Below, piece by piece: positions 1 to 11,875 of a DNA stretch of 64,000 nucleotides. Numbering within the stretch: position 1 is the first letter of the stretch; every line of letters begins with the position of its first letter. Under the pieces are notes generated by a model. That model worked only from the letters and a program-made list of their open reading frames with translations. It was not told the DNA's origin and did not search any database. The stretch spans positions 45,253,422-45,317,421 of the forward strand of contig NC_054740.1 in assembly GCF_018143015.1 (NCBI RefSeq), in the 5' to 3' direction. Both the position numbers and the translations under genes were made by a program. This stretch comes from Lytechinus variegatus (taxonomy: Eukaryota > Echinodermata > Echinoidea > Temnopleuroida > Toxopneustidae).

Positions 1-1476
1 AGCTTTGGATTGATATGTCAATTTCAATTTTGGATTCGGTCCGTTCCTAAATACATGAGGGCTGTTGATATTATGGGGTGTCTCCACTTTGATATGTGCA
101 AAAGATGGATTTAAAGAGAGTCCCCCAAAAGTGTTGATCCAACAAACAAGCATAAGGATCAGCGACCTGTTGATCTTTTCGATTTAGATATTTGACCTTA
201 AAAAAAACCCTCTTTGCTCTTGGAAAATTAATGCCTAAAAATCATCATGATCATAAAAATACTTGTATCAATATGATCATTGATCAACTAGCTGTTGATT
301 TGGAACCTTGTATTCTACAATTTAAAAAGACAATATTCTTTGACAAGAACTGTGTTTAGAGCAATCATATGTCTAGATTATACTGTGTGTCTAGCATAGA
401 AAACAAGTTGCTATACATCTTAAATCAAGTTGCAGCAACTTGATTGTGCAACTAATAATGTTTGATAATATTAAGATATGTAAAAATCATCAATACAATA
501 GCATTTGTTTCCCCAAGAAAGTATTAAGAACTTCTTACAGGGTACTTCCAATGTATTTTTATTGTGTCCGTCCGTGATGGAAAATATTTGCAATTCTCTC
601 AGAAGTTTGATATTGGTTAAGAATTCAATATGCTGAACATAGAAGCTAACATACCCGAGTGTTAGTTGCATTAAAAATTATTGGTCCATGTTAAGCTGTT
701 TAGATAGAAACAATAAAAATGTACAAAAATTCTAAAAACCACATTTCTATCATGTCCGTCCGTGATATGGCACATTTAGTGGATACCTACGTTTGTAGGT
801 AACCATGGCAACAAACTTTTTTCATCATTCAGCATACTTTGTCCTACCCTTCACTACAAAACACAAAGGAACCTTGTTCATCTTATTCCTAATTCGTTAC
901 AAGCCTTCAAAAGTTTCAAAATCTATCAAATGTCCGTCTGTGATGAACCGATCAAGCTCTGGTGTTGTATATTGTCATGACTCATGACCCATTAAATGAC
1001 CTTTAACTCCACCACTTTGTTTTCAATTTTGAAACAAAAAGTATTTTTTTAGAGGGAAAAATACAAATTTAAGTCAAAAAAAGGGTGTAAAATAGATAAG
1101 TGCTTTTTACCCACACATGTCTTTTATAGAAATGAGAGCAATATAGTCCAAGTATGGATTCTCATTCTTGTCATAGTCTTTTACATGATGAATACATAAG
1201 AAATGTGTGGATGTGAAAATATCGCAATAAGTTTGGACTGGGGTGATTTAAGCCAAATCAACATGGGGCAAGTTGAGCCATGGTAATTCTTATTGTGATG
1301 TATAATAAAAAAAATGTAAAAGCCGTTGATATGCAGGCAGAAAGAACCTAATTCACATGACAGTTCTTTTACTTTTAAAGGATGTTAGTATTTATAGAGA
1401 ATTAGCATGTGAAAATACTTTAAATGAAAAATTTACATCCTGGTTCTTCCCGCATACATTTTGTGGCTCAACTTAC
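1..1476. other. Non-coding, probable SUMO intron with a spaced 15-bp repeat
   Basis: I see no coding exon here. The word TGTCCGTCCGTGATG, or a close variant, occurs near 566, 752 and 931, about 180 bp apart, so this is a degenerate tandem repeat. From about 1225 the sequence carries words such as GGGGCAAGTTGAGCCAT, which recur near 1963 on the far side of the inverted-repeat element at 1477-1925. That element therefore landed inside an older repeat. Assignment to the SUMO intron is inference from the downstream exon. Confidence 0.5.
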
Positions 1477-1925
1477 TATGGAAGCTTAAAAGTGCCACCG
1501 AGATGTTGAGATAATTATCTTGGGAAGTCGACATCATGATAGAAAAGATCAGATGATGAGATCCCGCATCTCGTCATGTCGACATCTTTTAGAAGAGATG
1601 ATCAGATGACAAGATCTTCTATCTCGACATGTCTACATCCAGTGGAAGAGATGATCAGATGACATGATCATGGATCGAAGATCTTGTCATCTGATCATCT
1701 CTTCTAAAGGATGTCGACATGACGAGATCCGGGATCTTGTCATCTGATCATCTCTTCTACAAGATGTCGACATGATGAGATTCGGGATCTTGTCATCTGA
1801 TCATCTCTTCTACAAGATGTCGAAATGACGAGTTCCGGGATCTCGTCATCTGATCTTTTGCTATCATTATGTCGACTTCCAAGATAATTATCTCAACATC
1901 TCGGTGGCACTTTTAAGCTTCCATA
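1477..1925. mobile_element. MITE with ~75-bp terminal inverted repeats and internal GATC-rich repeats
   Basis: The ends are near-perfect inverted copies of each other: TATGGAAGCTTAAAAGTGCC at the left and its complement ending in GCTTCCATA at the right, with pairing continuing for about 75 bp. ACTTAC sits directly outside both ends (1471-1476 and 1926-1931) and is probably a target duplication of 6-8 bp. The interior is a series of ~60-bp units containing GATCAGATGACAAGATC and GATGTCGACATGACGAGATC in both orientations. No coding sequence is visible. Superfamily unassigned. Confidence 0.75.
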
Positions 1926-1994
1926 ACTTACCCCAGACGGTGGCACAACTTACCCCCACAGATGGGGCAAGTTGAGCCATTTGATATCATTTTT

Positions 1995-3223
1995 GTCTCA
2001 CCTGCGAAGCAAAGTGAGACTATAGGCGCCGCTTTTCCGACGGCGACGGCGTCAACATCAAATCTTAACCTGAGGTTAAGTTTTTGAAATGACGTCATAA
2101 CTTAGAAAGTATATGGACCTAGTTAATAAAACTTGGCCATTAGGTTAATCAAGTATTACTGAACATCCTATTAGAGTTTCATGTCACATGATTAAGGTCA
2201 AAGGTCATTTAGGGTCAATGAACTTAGACCATGTTGGAGGATTCAACATCAAAATCTTAACCTGAGGTTAAGTTTTTGAAATGTCATCATAACTTAGAAA
2301 ATATATGGACCTAGTTCATGAAACTTGGACATTAGGTTTATCAAGTATCACTGAACATCCTGCATGAGTTTCACGTCACATGATCAAGGTCATAGGTCAT
2401 TTAGGGTCAATGAACTTTGGCCGAATTGGGGATATCTGTCGAATTCCCATCATAACTTTGAAAGTTTATGGATCTGATTCATGAAACTTAGACATAATAG
2501 TAATCAAGCATCACTGAAAATTTTGTGCAAGTTTCAGGTCTCATGATTAAGGTCAAAGGTCATTTAGGGTCAATGAACTTTGGCCGAATCGGGGGTATCT
2601 GTTGAATTACCATCATAACTTTGAAAGTTTATTGGTCTAGTTCGTTGAACTTGGACATTAGAGTAATCAAGTATCACTGAACATCCTGTGCGCGTTTCAG
2701 GTCACATGACCAAGGTCAAAGGTCAATGAACTTTGGCCGAATTGGGTGTATCTGTTGAATTACCATCATAACTTTGAAAGTTGATGGATCTGATTCATGA
2801 AACTTGTACATAAGAGTAATCAAGTATCACTGAACATCCTGTTCGAGTTTCAGGTCACATGATCAAGGTCAAAGGTCATTTAGGGTCAATGAACATTGGC
2901 CGAATCGGGGGTATCTGTTGAATTACCATCATAACTTTGAAAGTTTATTGATCTAGTTCGTTAAACTTGGACATTAGAGTAATCAAGTATCACTGAACAT
3001 CCTGTGCGCATTTCAGGTCACATGACCAAGGTCAAAGGTCAATGAACTTTGGCCGAATTGGGTGTATCTGTTGAATAACCATCATATCTCTGTAAGTTTA
3101 TTGGTCTAGTTCATAAAAAGTGGACATAAGAATAACCATGTATCACTGAACATCTTGTGCGAGTTAGAGTAGTATTCAAAGTCAGCACTGCTGCTATATT
3201 GAACTGCGTGATGCAGGTGAGAC
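1995..3223. mobile_element. Transposon-like element with GTCTCACCTGC ends and ~160-bp tandem repeats
   Basis: GTCTCACCTGC at 1995-2005 is mirrored by GCAGGTGAGAC at 3213-3223. Between them lies a run of six diverged units about 155-190 bp long. Each contains 'catcataacttngaaagt', 'caagtatcactgaacatcctg' and 'ggtcaatgaactttggcc', plus a direct repeat of AGGTCA spaced by one base (2195, 2387, 2550, 2713, 2866, 3029). No protein is encoded. This resembles a very common sea urchin dispersed repeat; the class of transposase that moves it is unknown to me. Confidence 0.65.
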
Positions 3224-3484
3224 GGCCAGAGGCATTCCACTTGTTTCTCAAAGGTCACGATGACTTTCATTGTGGGGGTAGAATAGGTGAAAAAGATTTC
3301 CCAAGAATCAAACTTAAAAGGCAAGGTACTTATTTCTACAATATTGCTAGTCATATCTATTCTTACATGCAAAATGCAAAAAGTGTCACAACTTACCCCG
3401 CCTTCCCCTATTTGTTGATGAACTGCGACTGAACACCTTAACTCTATAGGATGCCTTTCTGCTTTTCCTTTTTTTTTCCTTCAG
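3224..3484 (+). other. End of SUMO intron with splice acceptor
   Basis: Non-coding tail of the intron. It finishes in a strong polypyrimidine tract (about 3460-3480, mostly T and C) followed by CAG at 3482-3484, a good splice acceptor for the exon at 3485. Confidence 0.7.
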
Positions 3485-3616
3485 GGTTTGAGGGGACAGC
3501 TGCGTTTCCGATATGATGGCCAGCCAGTAAACGAAGATGACACACCAGAGACTCTTGATATGGAGGATGAAGACCAGCTTGAGGCATATCAAGAGCAGAC
3601 CGGTGGTAGGGGGTAG
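3485..3616 (+). CDS. SUMO: SUMO (SUMO-2/3-like) precursor, C-terminal exon
   Basis: This exon encodes the last 43 residues of a small ubiquitin-like modifier. SUMO is conjugated through its C-terminal glycine to lysines of nuclear and other proteins by the E1 (SAE1/UBA2) and UBC9, and is matured and removed by SENP proteases. Visible signatures are [15 protein letters not shown] (human SUMO-2 has RFRFDGQPINETDTP), [16 protein letters not shown] and a two-residue tail (RG) after the di-glycine that SENPs would remove. The exon opens with GL after the acceptor, matching the known SUMO-2 boundary before 'GLSMRQ'. The stop is TAG at 3614-3616. YQEQTGG is SUMO-1-like, while the DGQP and MEDED parts are SUMO-2-like. 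Earlier exons (start, beta-grasp N-half, any SUMO-chain lysine) lie left of the window. Confidence 0.96.
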   Translation, partial: GLRGQLRFRYDGQPVNEDDTPETLDMEDEDQLEAYQEQTGGRG

Positions 3617-5232
3617 GCTTGGACTCATTTCTGATGAATCATTAGTTCCAATTGTTCCGCAACCTACATGTGCATCTTCACAAGAATGTCAGAGACCAGC
3701 AATGTAGCAATTATTTGATTGTAGTTTTTAAATGCCCTAAATGATCGACTGATACAGTTCAACAAATTAACCCATGTGAGATGCTGCAGAGTCGGTGTGT
3801 TGAAAGTCTGGCACTCTAGTTATGTTCCTCAACTTAATTATCCCTTTTTGCAAATTTGTTTCTCTGATTTTGTCTTTGGCTTATGTGTCTTATTTAATCA
3901 TAGTTTGTGCCAAAGTATCATTTAAATTGCCTAAAACCTGGTTTTTTGTAAATAATTGTCAAGTGAGTTGATGGGTACGGTGTCACATGACATCATTTCT
4001 GCAGTAAGACATATGCACGTGCAGGTTGTGGATAAGTCCCTCATTTCTTTTGTGTATAAATGTCTGTGGACACTCTGAAAATTTGTACAATATTATGGAT
4101 GTAGCACTACTTTTTGTCCAGTTATAGTAACTTTGAAATTGTGTTCATTGAAATCACTTTGTAGCATAGCTAAATGACCAAATACACATCAGGAGATTTC
4201 TCTTCACTCTACGAAGAAAAAAAATATTTAGAGATGAAAAGGATTTCATAAATTTGTCATTTAATATGAAGTTGAGACGCTCTTAGAATCTGTTGTATCT
4301 GCTCATGGATTGATTTGAGGAGATGGTTATATCACATAAAAGTCATGCATTCACAAAAGAGTTTTACTTCTAAGTCCATCCTAACAAAAAGAAATAACAT
4401 TGAAAATTTCATCAAAATTAGATGTAAAATAAAAAAGTTATGACATTTAAAGTTTCGCTTAATTTCACGAAACAGTTATGTGCACATGCTGGCCGGTATG
4501 CAGGCAAACGAGGAGACTACATGTATGATATCATCCACTCACTATTTCTTTTGTATTTCATTATATGAAATATTCTAATTTTCTCCTCATCGCCAAGTGA
4601 TACAACAATTAATTCCTATTTGAACATGTGGAATTAGCATTGTTTAATACTATATGGTTCAGTCAAGTTGGTCCTTATTGTAAATCTATAAAAATGCATT
4701 ATTGTATAAGTTAAACAAAAAAAAAAACTAAAGAAATAGTGAGTGATGGACATTATCGACTGACTCACCTAGTTGTGCACATCACTGTTTTGTGAAAAAT
4801 AAGAGAAACTTTAAAATGTCATAACTTTCTTTTTTTACATCCGATTTTGATGAAATTTTCAGCACTATGATCGTTTGATTTTCTCTATTTAGTCAAGTCA
4901 GTGTTTTCCTGGGGTGGACATGACCTTTAAGTTTAAGCCTCATTAAATGCATTATTGTTTCCATGGTAACGCTCCATGCTAGGGATGAAGTCAAGGTCAG
5001 TAGTCACAAGGGATAAAACACACTTGAATTTAGGTGAGGTTCTTTTGTGATTTGGGGCCCGAGGTAAGTTGTAAGAATACTATGCTTGTGTGTACATATT
5101 GGTCTAAAATGATGAGTACACAGATGCACATTGTATCAAGGTAACCATAATCCCCAACTATCTTCTGTCCTTAGTTCATATACGCACATGTATACAATGA
5201 ATTAAATCTTACATCATACATTCATAAATAAA
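3617..5232 (+). other. Probable SUMO 3' untranslated region
   Basis: AT-rich non-coding sequence follows the SUMO stop. The first canonical poly(A) signal I find is AATAAA at 5227-5232; another lies at 7227-7232, so the transcript end is uncertain. A foldback repeat (4370-4930) is embedded in it, which would place a long hairpin in the mRNA if the UTR really extends this far. Confidence 0.5.
4370..4930. repeat. Foldback element, copy 1 (TTAAAGGTC...GACCTTTAA family)
   Basis: The left arm reads 'catcaaaattagatgtaaaa' then 'gttatgacatttaaagtttc', and the right arm is its complement ('aactttaaaatgtcataact'). The ends resemble AAGTCCATCC and GGGTGGACATGACCTTTAA. Related copies lie at 24476-25204, 42514-42949 and 51531-52305. 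No coding capacity; a non-autonomous inverted-repeat element. Confidence 0.7.
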
Positions 5233-7970
5233 ATGTTCGCATATTTTACCCTATGTGCATGTATGAATCTATTAATTTGACTGAAACAGAAGTTGGTAAA
5301 TTGGTAAATATTGCAATGACATAGTTCCAATCAGACAATCAATGGCTGTGGTGCCAATAGCTTTCATTATTTTAAAGGTAATTTACAGGATGATAAAAAA
5401 TAATGTGAATTAAGATTACACAAAACTAAGATAATTTCATTGAAATCAGACAACACCCCCCCCCCTCCCTCAAAAAAAAATGCCTTATCTCCTTTGTGCA
5501 TACATGTTTGTCTGCATTAATAGGCAATGAATGAGCCGATGCCATTTCTGTAATGTTTTGTATTTTATAAAATGGTGATTTCTTTTCTCTCCAAGAATGT
5601 AATTACAGGACTACTGATATATCTAAGATCATTGCTGTAGTTTATTTTGTTACAAAGGAAACATGTTATGCACATATGTATGGAAATATTAAAACAATCA
5701 TATTAGATTGGAAAACAATATTTGGGACATCACATTATCTGACCAAGTTCTGAAAAAGGCTAAAATTTTGAATAAATTACTTTATTTTTTTTTCTTCAGA
5801 TTTTGATGAAATTGTTCGCGATTTGCCCGTTTAGATTTACTTGTTTTATTCAGATATTATTTTCCAGCTTGGATTACTGTACACCTCTTAAGTAGCATCA
5901 GAATTATACCAGTTCACTGAAAGCTGCATGTCTAGTGCGTGTTGTTTGACACTGATACTAATAATATGCAGATTACCCCATAAAAAGATTTTCATCTTGG
6001 GTGGCTCTACAGGGATATCCAAACTTTGCAAATATGATATTTTTTCTCCAGAACTTGATGAATAATATTCAGATGCCTTTTTATCCTGCCTCCATCCAGT
6101 GTATTTCTAACTGAACTTGATTGCAAAACAAAAAATGAAGAATTAAATTGCAAAGAAACATAATTTTACAGATACATGTATATTCCTGTAATCTATTTTG
6201 AAGCTGTAAACATGTATACATGTATGACTTATATGTGTATTTCATGAACATTTGTTTCAATACCTTATATTGTTAATGTGAAAGCATTGATATACTAATA
6301 GAATAGTAATATTACAGTATGTCTTTTTTGTTGTGTTAAAGGAACATGTCTGTAGTGTCATTTTTTTTACATTTTGATTTTGGGGAAAGATTGTTCAGAA
6401 CCTATTATTTCTTTCCAGTAGTTTCAATTAAATGCTTGCCTCATATCTTGATGTCCTCTTTATTTTAATGCATCGGATCATAATTTTTGCTCAACAACTT
6501 CAAATTGGAAACTGTAGAGTGAAGTTTGACATGATATGAGTAACCAGAATAAGCACTTCAGGCAAATGGTTATCACATCATATCACTGATGCTGATGACT
6601 ATCAAGCATTTAATCTTAGTAGTTTCAATTGGTACATGACAAATGCAATATTCTCAAATTTATTCAAGGTAGTGCATTGAGAAACCTGTAGTAATGGCAA
6701 ATTGAGACTAGACCAACATCCCATCTGATTGATTCATGTAAGCGATGCTTGATTCAAGGTCAGGAGTAAAAAAAACAAAACTTTCTCCACCAGTCTTAGT
6801 ACATGTCTCTGGGCTTAGGCTGGCTGACTGGCCTCAACTCCATTACAGTTTTCAGCTCTCTTTCATCTATTCGTGTTTATAGTTTCTCAACAATGCACAT
6901 CCTTTATTGTTATGTCTACTAAATGTATTTCATTGGGTTACAGGTCCAATGGAAAGTCACCAGTAGTCAATTGAGAGGGTGCCCACCCCCCCCCCCTCCC
7001 TTTCACCATTGTGGTGACAATTTGAAGTTTGAGAGATTGTTTGGCATTGCACAGGAGATGTGTTATAAACTCTTTTCATTCCCATTATGTCACGCTTGTG
7101 GGGTATTTGACTGCTGACAGTCTGTTTTTTTCAACAAAGTGTAATCAGAGAAATGAAACCATGTTTGAACATGTAGCTATGTACATTGTGTAATAAGTAG
7201 TTTAGACAGTCATCATTGCATGTCTTAATAAAGTGAATTTCAGTACCTTAGTCTTCTTTAATTATTGTCTTAAATATTAGGTTTTAGAAATACATGTAAC
7301 TGCTGAAGGCAATATTAATAACATGTATACCATGTGTATGTATATGAAAGAGACAAGAGTGCATGGTCCAACTTGTTTATTATGTGTTCATTATGACAGC
7401 GAGAGAGAGAGAGGAGAAAAGAGGGTTGAAAGTTGTGGGGGTGGAGGGTGGCTTTGAGAATGACCATCAGAAATGTCATGCCAATTTGTTTGTTGTTAAA
7501 GTTAGAGATTGAATAAAGGAGGAAGAAACTGGTGGGAAGGGGCTTATCAATACAGAGGGGGGGGGGGGGTACCTATTTTTAGAATTCATATATTGGTCAG
7601 GGGTCAAAATCAATATTCAACAAGAAGAAAACATTTTTTTTTCTTCAAATGTTTGTTTTCTTGAAGACAGAAATTGAAGCACGATAAACAAATTTTTTTT
7701 TTTGTTGTTTAAAAGGCAAGAGAGACAAACGATCACAATCTAATAATCGATGATAAAAAAGGAATTTATGCCAGAACATGCTGTTCATCGGGATGCTTCT
7801 CAGGTCATATTTTAGAATTATTAATTGCCCCAGACGAGCAAAGTATTGGTGTTTTTCCTTTCCACTCTTTTCACATAAGCCTTTGAGGAGACAAATACTA
7901 GTAACCCTTTTTTTAGTCTAAAACGTATGCTAGTCGAAATTCTGAAAAATGCAAATTTTGGAAAACACCA
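5233..7970. other. No gene recognised; alternative poly(A) signal and simple repeats
   Basis: AT-rich sequence without a convincing exon on either strand. It contains AATAAA at 7227-7232 (possible distal end of the SUMO transcript), a short GAGA run near 7400, C-runs near 5455 and 6986 and a G-run near 7557-7570. Confidence 0.6.
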
Positions 7971-8224
7971 CAGTGGCGGATCCAGGGGGCGCACGCCACC
8001 CCCCCCCCCTAATATTTGAGCGGCGCCGCTCAAAAAAAATGAAAGAACAAGAAAGAAAAGGCGCTGCTTCAAAAAATAAAAGAAAGAAAAGAAAAAGGCG
8101 CCGCTTAAAAAATTATACACTGATATAATATTAGCTATCCCAGCATAGCACAATCATATCTTTTTTTAACTACCCTTTTCCCCAGCAACTTCGCTGGTTA
8201 AAAATAATCAAGAGTGCGCTGCCT
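7971..8224. repeat. Fragment with a hAT-like terminus
   Basis: CAGTGGCGGATCC at about 7973 resembles the common terminal inverted repeat of hAT transposons. It is followed by a C-run and two stretches of 'ggcgccgct' separated by A-rich sequence. I cannot see the opposite end, so this is at most a fragment. Confidence 0.35.
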
Positions 8225-8680
8225 GCATATAACTGGCGCCAATCAAGAATATTCAGCGCCACCTTAATCTAAATCGGCGCCGGGCAAGAATAATCGGCGC
8301 CATCTGGTTATAAATAGGCGCCGGTAAAGAAAAATTGGCGCTGCCTGAGTTCGTAACCGGCGCCGATTAAGGATAATCAGCGCCTTCTAAATCTAAATCG
8401 AGGCTGGTCAAGAATAATCAGCACCATCTGGTAAAAATCGGCGCTGCCAGACTCTTAACCGGCGCCGATCAAGAATAATCAGCTCCGGCCATCTAAATCG
8501 GCTCCGAGCAAGAATAATCGGCACCATCTGGTTATAAATCGGCGCCGGTAAAGAAAAATCGGCGCTGCCTGAGTTCGTAACCGGCGCCGATTAAGGATAA
8601 TCAGCGCCACCTATATCTAAATCGGCGCCGGTCAAGAACAATCAGCGTCCCCTGGTTCCAATAAATAGGCGCCGGTAGAA
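8225..8680. repeat. GGCGCC tandem array with 224-bp higher-order period
   Basis: Short units of about 28-32 bp alternate GGCGCC or a one-base variant with 'aagaataatc', 'atctaaatc' and 'tgcctgagttcgtaacc'. A longer period is visible: 'ggcgccggtaaagaaaaat' starts at 8317 and again at 8541, 224 bp apart, with the following ~70 bp almost unchanged. GC-rich words in an AT-rich setting make it conspicuous. Confidence 0.8.
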
Positions 8681-8705
8681 TGATGAAGAAGGGCCTATTG
8701 CCAAC

Positions 8706-10524
8706 CCGGGGGGACCACTTACATTGACGAGTGGATACCATGCGCGACCAAAAAAACACGTAAAAAGGATGTCTTTTTCACGATAGGGCACGTTACGTAC
8801 GTAACGTGATAAGGGTGTCAAAAACACAAAAATAATGGAAAAGGGTATCTATTTCGCTAGGAAAATTACTTGTTTAGGGTCGAATTTGCGGGGATGAAAA
8901 AAACAAAATTAAAATGTTTTATAAAGGATGTCCTTTTTGCCCCAAAACTTCGTGTTTAGAGTCCGATTTGCGCAAGGTGTAGAAGGTGGGGTCGTACTAA
9001 ACCAAATAAGGTAAACATACTTGCCAACCATTCCGCTTTTGGCGGAATCATCCCGATTTTTTATTGCCAATTCCGCGTTACGAATATCAACTCCATAATT
9101 ACGATTTTCATTAATTTTTACATTGATAATATTGAAAAAAACGGCTGGAGCGAAGGTTATAGACTAATCTGAATTGGCGCTAATATTCACTACTGAATGA
9201 CACGCGCCGTATAAGCTAAAACAACAACAACAGCTTGCGGACACCTGGATGTCGCGATATCCCAAATAGCATTACTTTTCCACTAACTGAACACACTCTT
9301 GTACGTAGATTTTCATTTTGCCCATGGATCCTACTCTAGAATCCATGCTTTGCCTATCTCACATGGCGCGCACATTGCAGAAGCGCGTGCAAACACAGCT
9401 AGAGCGACAACACATGCAAATACAATGCATGCTGCGACGTCGCGAGCGCGAGTATTCCTCGCTGCTAACCCAGGAAGCTTCGGCCTGTGCCGGGTTACCG
9501 ACGGGCCGGAGCTCCGTGGGTTACCGCGCTGCAAGTGCATATGTGTGGAAACGTAAGATCCAGCTCAACGATCGTCGGATTAATGGCCAAAGGATATAGT
9601 TTTCCGTGAAATTTTGAAGCCAAAATTACAAATTTAGTGTGTGGAAACTAGATACCGTCGCCAATGCGTCGTTTGAATTGTGAATGTGAGTTGTGATTGT
9701 GATTCCGATCGTTAAACAGACAGTGCATGGGTGCACTGGGCAGTATCTGAGTACCGGTACCTAGCCCAGTCGCGGCCCGCCCGCTTAGCGGGTCGGAGCA
9801 CCATGGGCCTGGGTTTGGTGAGTACCGTACCGGTGCATTTGCAATTGCATAAGTTCATGTGTAAGTTACATATGCATTTAGACTGTTAGTCTGTTTTCGT
9901 GAAATAAAGCCAAAATTATTTAGAAATACAAGGAGTATTCTGAGAAATATCCAGTTATTATTGTAATGGAAATACATGTTTTTGAAGTAAAAAAGAATAT
10001 GGTAAAATTTCATGAAATGAATCCTGTTGATTTTCCTGTTTCAACTTTCATTTTTCATTACTTTGGGACAAAATTAAGATATTTTTCTTCTTTGTGGACA
10101 GGTAAAAGGCACTTCAAAAGTGAAGGAAAGCCCTCCATTTCATGTTCTAAAATTCCAAAAATTTCTTACCATGGCAGGGGGTACCCCCACACCCTTCCCG
10201 CGCAAAATGTCACACGCTCTTGAGTCGTTACTCTGCGTGAAAAATGGATTCCTCTTTTTTTTCTCTAAAGTTGGCAAGTATGGGTAAAGCCGACGACCGA
10301 AGGACCCGTAACAATAAAACATTCCTGTACTTGTTTAGGGTTCATTTCAGGGAATATTTGCCATGAGTATCGTTTTGTTTCCAATACTTGTTAAGGGTAG
10401 GGTTTCACACGCCAATACTTGTTAAGGGGTGCATTTTCAGAATATGAAAATTACGTGTTTAGGGTGCTTTTTGAGACCCCATGGTCGCGCATGGTATCCA
10501 CTCGTGAATGGAAGTGCCCCCCCG
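8706..10524. mobile_element. Outer inverted-repeat element (GAGTGGATACCATG family), interrupted
   Basis: The left end has CCGGGGGGACCACTT, GAGTGGATACCATGCGCGAC; the right end has GTCGCGCATGGTATCCACTC and GAAGTGCCCCCCC in inverse orientation. The family occurs twice more at about 300 bp full length (52648-52950 and 54470-54778). This copy is longer because a 1267-bp element (9016-10282) sits inside it. Non-coding. Confidence 0.75.
9016..10282. mobile_element. 1267-bp DNA transposon-like element with CATACTTGCCAAC ends, nested
   Basis: The ends CATACTTGCCAAC and GTTGGCAAGTATG are perfect inverted repeats. GGTAAA lies directly outside both ends (9010-9015 and 10283-10288), a 6-bp target duplication. 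The interior includes a short GC-richer open frame on the plus strand (ATG at 9324; MDPTLESMLCL..., with an arginine/glutamine-rich helix-like stretch) followed by a potential donor (GTAAGA near 9552). This could be a remnant of a transposase N-terminus, but it is too short to place in a family. Confidence 0.7.
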
Positions 10525-10529
10525 CGCCT

Positions 10530-11420
10530 GCTGCGGGGGGGGGGGGGTAATTGTCTGTAAAATAATTGTCCAGGGGGCGATTGCCTGGGGGTAATTGTCC
10601 TGGGGGGTAATTGTCCTCAGGGGGTAATTGTCCGGGGGGATTGTCCTCGGAGGCTAAATGTCAAGAGGTGGTTGTCTGGAAGGTGATTTTCTGGGGGGTA
10701 ATTGTCCTAGAACCGATGATAGGACCTAATGGTGATTGGACCCATGGCAACGATACCAAATGATGTTAGCCGAAATGGGTTTAGACAAAGTGATAGCGAA
10801 CCAACTGAAGTTAGACCAAATGGAACATGGACAGAAATGAGAGTACCCCAAGTGGTTATTAGACCAATTGGCTATTAGACCAAAAGGTAATAGACGTAAT
10901 GATATTGGACAAAATGGATATTGGACCAACTGAAAAAAATACAATTTGACTAAATGATAATAAACAACGGCTATTAGACCAACTGGCTATTAGAAGAGAT
11001 GGTAATTAGACGAAATGGCTATTGGACTATGTTGATAGTTGACTAACTAATGGTAGACGAAATGATATCAGACCATGCGATAGTGGGGAAAAGGCAGTAG
11101 ACGAAATGGCGATAAAGCGACAAATATCCATACAAAGAGTAATCCTGATTTCAAAATAATTTCATTCTCTTTTTCGTGTCTCAAAATATTCAGTAAAAGC
11201 ATGTTTTATATCTTATCTGTAGCTCGAGTCCTGAAGAAAATACCGCTGTGACATTATGCGTTGCGACATGTGACATTATGCGTTGACGATTTGCTGCGAC
11301 ATTATGCGTTAGAAAAACTACGACATTATGCGTTGACTGCGACATTATGCGTCGGACGCTCTTGGCATAATGTCGCAGATTGCGACATTATGCGTTGGTG
11401 CGACATTATTGGTTGTAACA
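10530..11420 (+). repeat. Three-block composite repeat, copy 1
   Basis: Three different short-word arrays follow one another: GGGGGTAATTGTCC (10530-10715), ATTAGACCAAATGG / ATTGGACCAACTGG (10716-11120), a ~120-bp spacer, then TGCGACATTATGCGTTG (11250-11412) including a hairpin. It ends in GGTTGTAACA. The same order and much of the same wording is found at 57372-58301 (+) and inverted at 55355-56305. No protein is encoded. Confidence 0.85.
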
Positions 11421-11589
11421 TGGCTTATTTCTCCCGAAGTGAACCTTGGAAATTGTATAATGATCGAGTTATGTGCCACGGGAGAGACAACAAGTGTTCA
11501 TTCGGCAACTTCCTACGGAGACACATCCCGGTAACCCATGAATACGTCTTCAGGTAACTACTGGTGCAGAGCACAATCTCCCTAATACC

Positions 11590-11875
11590 TTGGTCACATA
11601 TGCTCTACGGCGACCGTACGGCTGCCGTAGATACATGAATTCGAGAGATTTCTGCGGCGGCCGCAGAAAATCTGCGGTGGCCGCAGGGTCGACGTACGGC
11701 GGATTCCTACTTTTTACAGGCCGTAGGGGTGGCCGTAGAATTTTAACTCGGAGTTATAACATTTTTTCTTTTCTACGCTCGCCGTAGAAATTAGACTAGC
11801 CGTAGGCATTGCATAGAACGGTCTACGGCGGCCGTACGTTGAGCGTACGGTGGCCGTGCGGCTGCCCTCGTGTTT
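11590..11875. repeat. CGGCCGTA-rich cluster 1
   Basis: About a dozen close variants of the self-complementary words CTACGGCGGCCGTAG, CTGCGGCGGCCGCAG and TACGGC/GCCGTA are packed into under 300 bp. They occur in both orientations, separated by short AT-rich stretches. A second cluster lies at 13140-13435. Confidence 0.7.
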
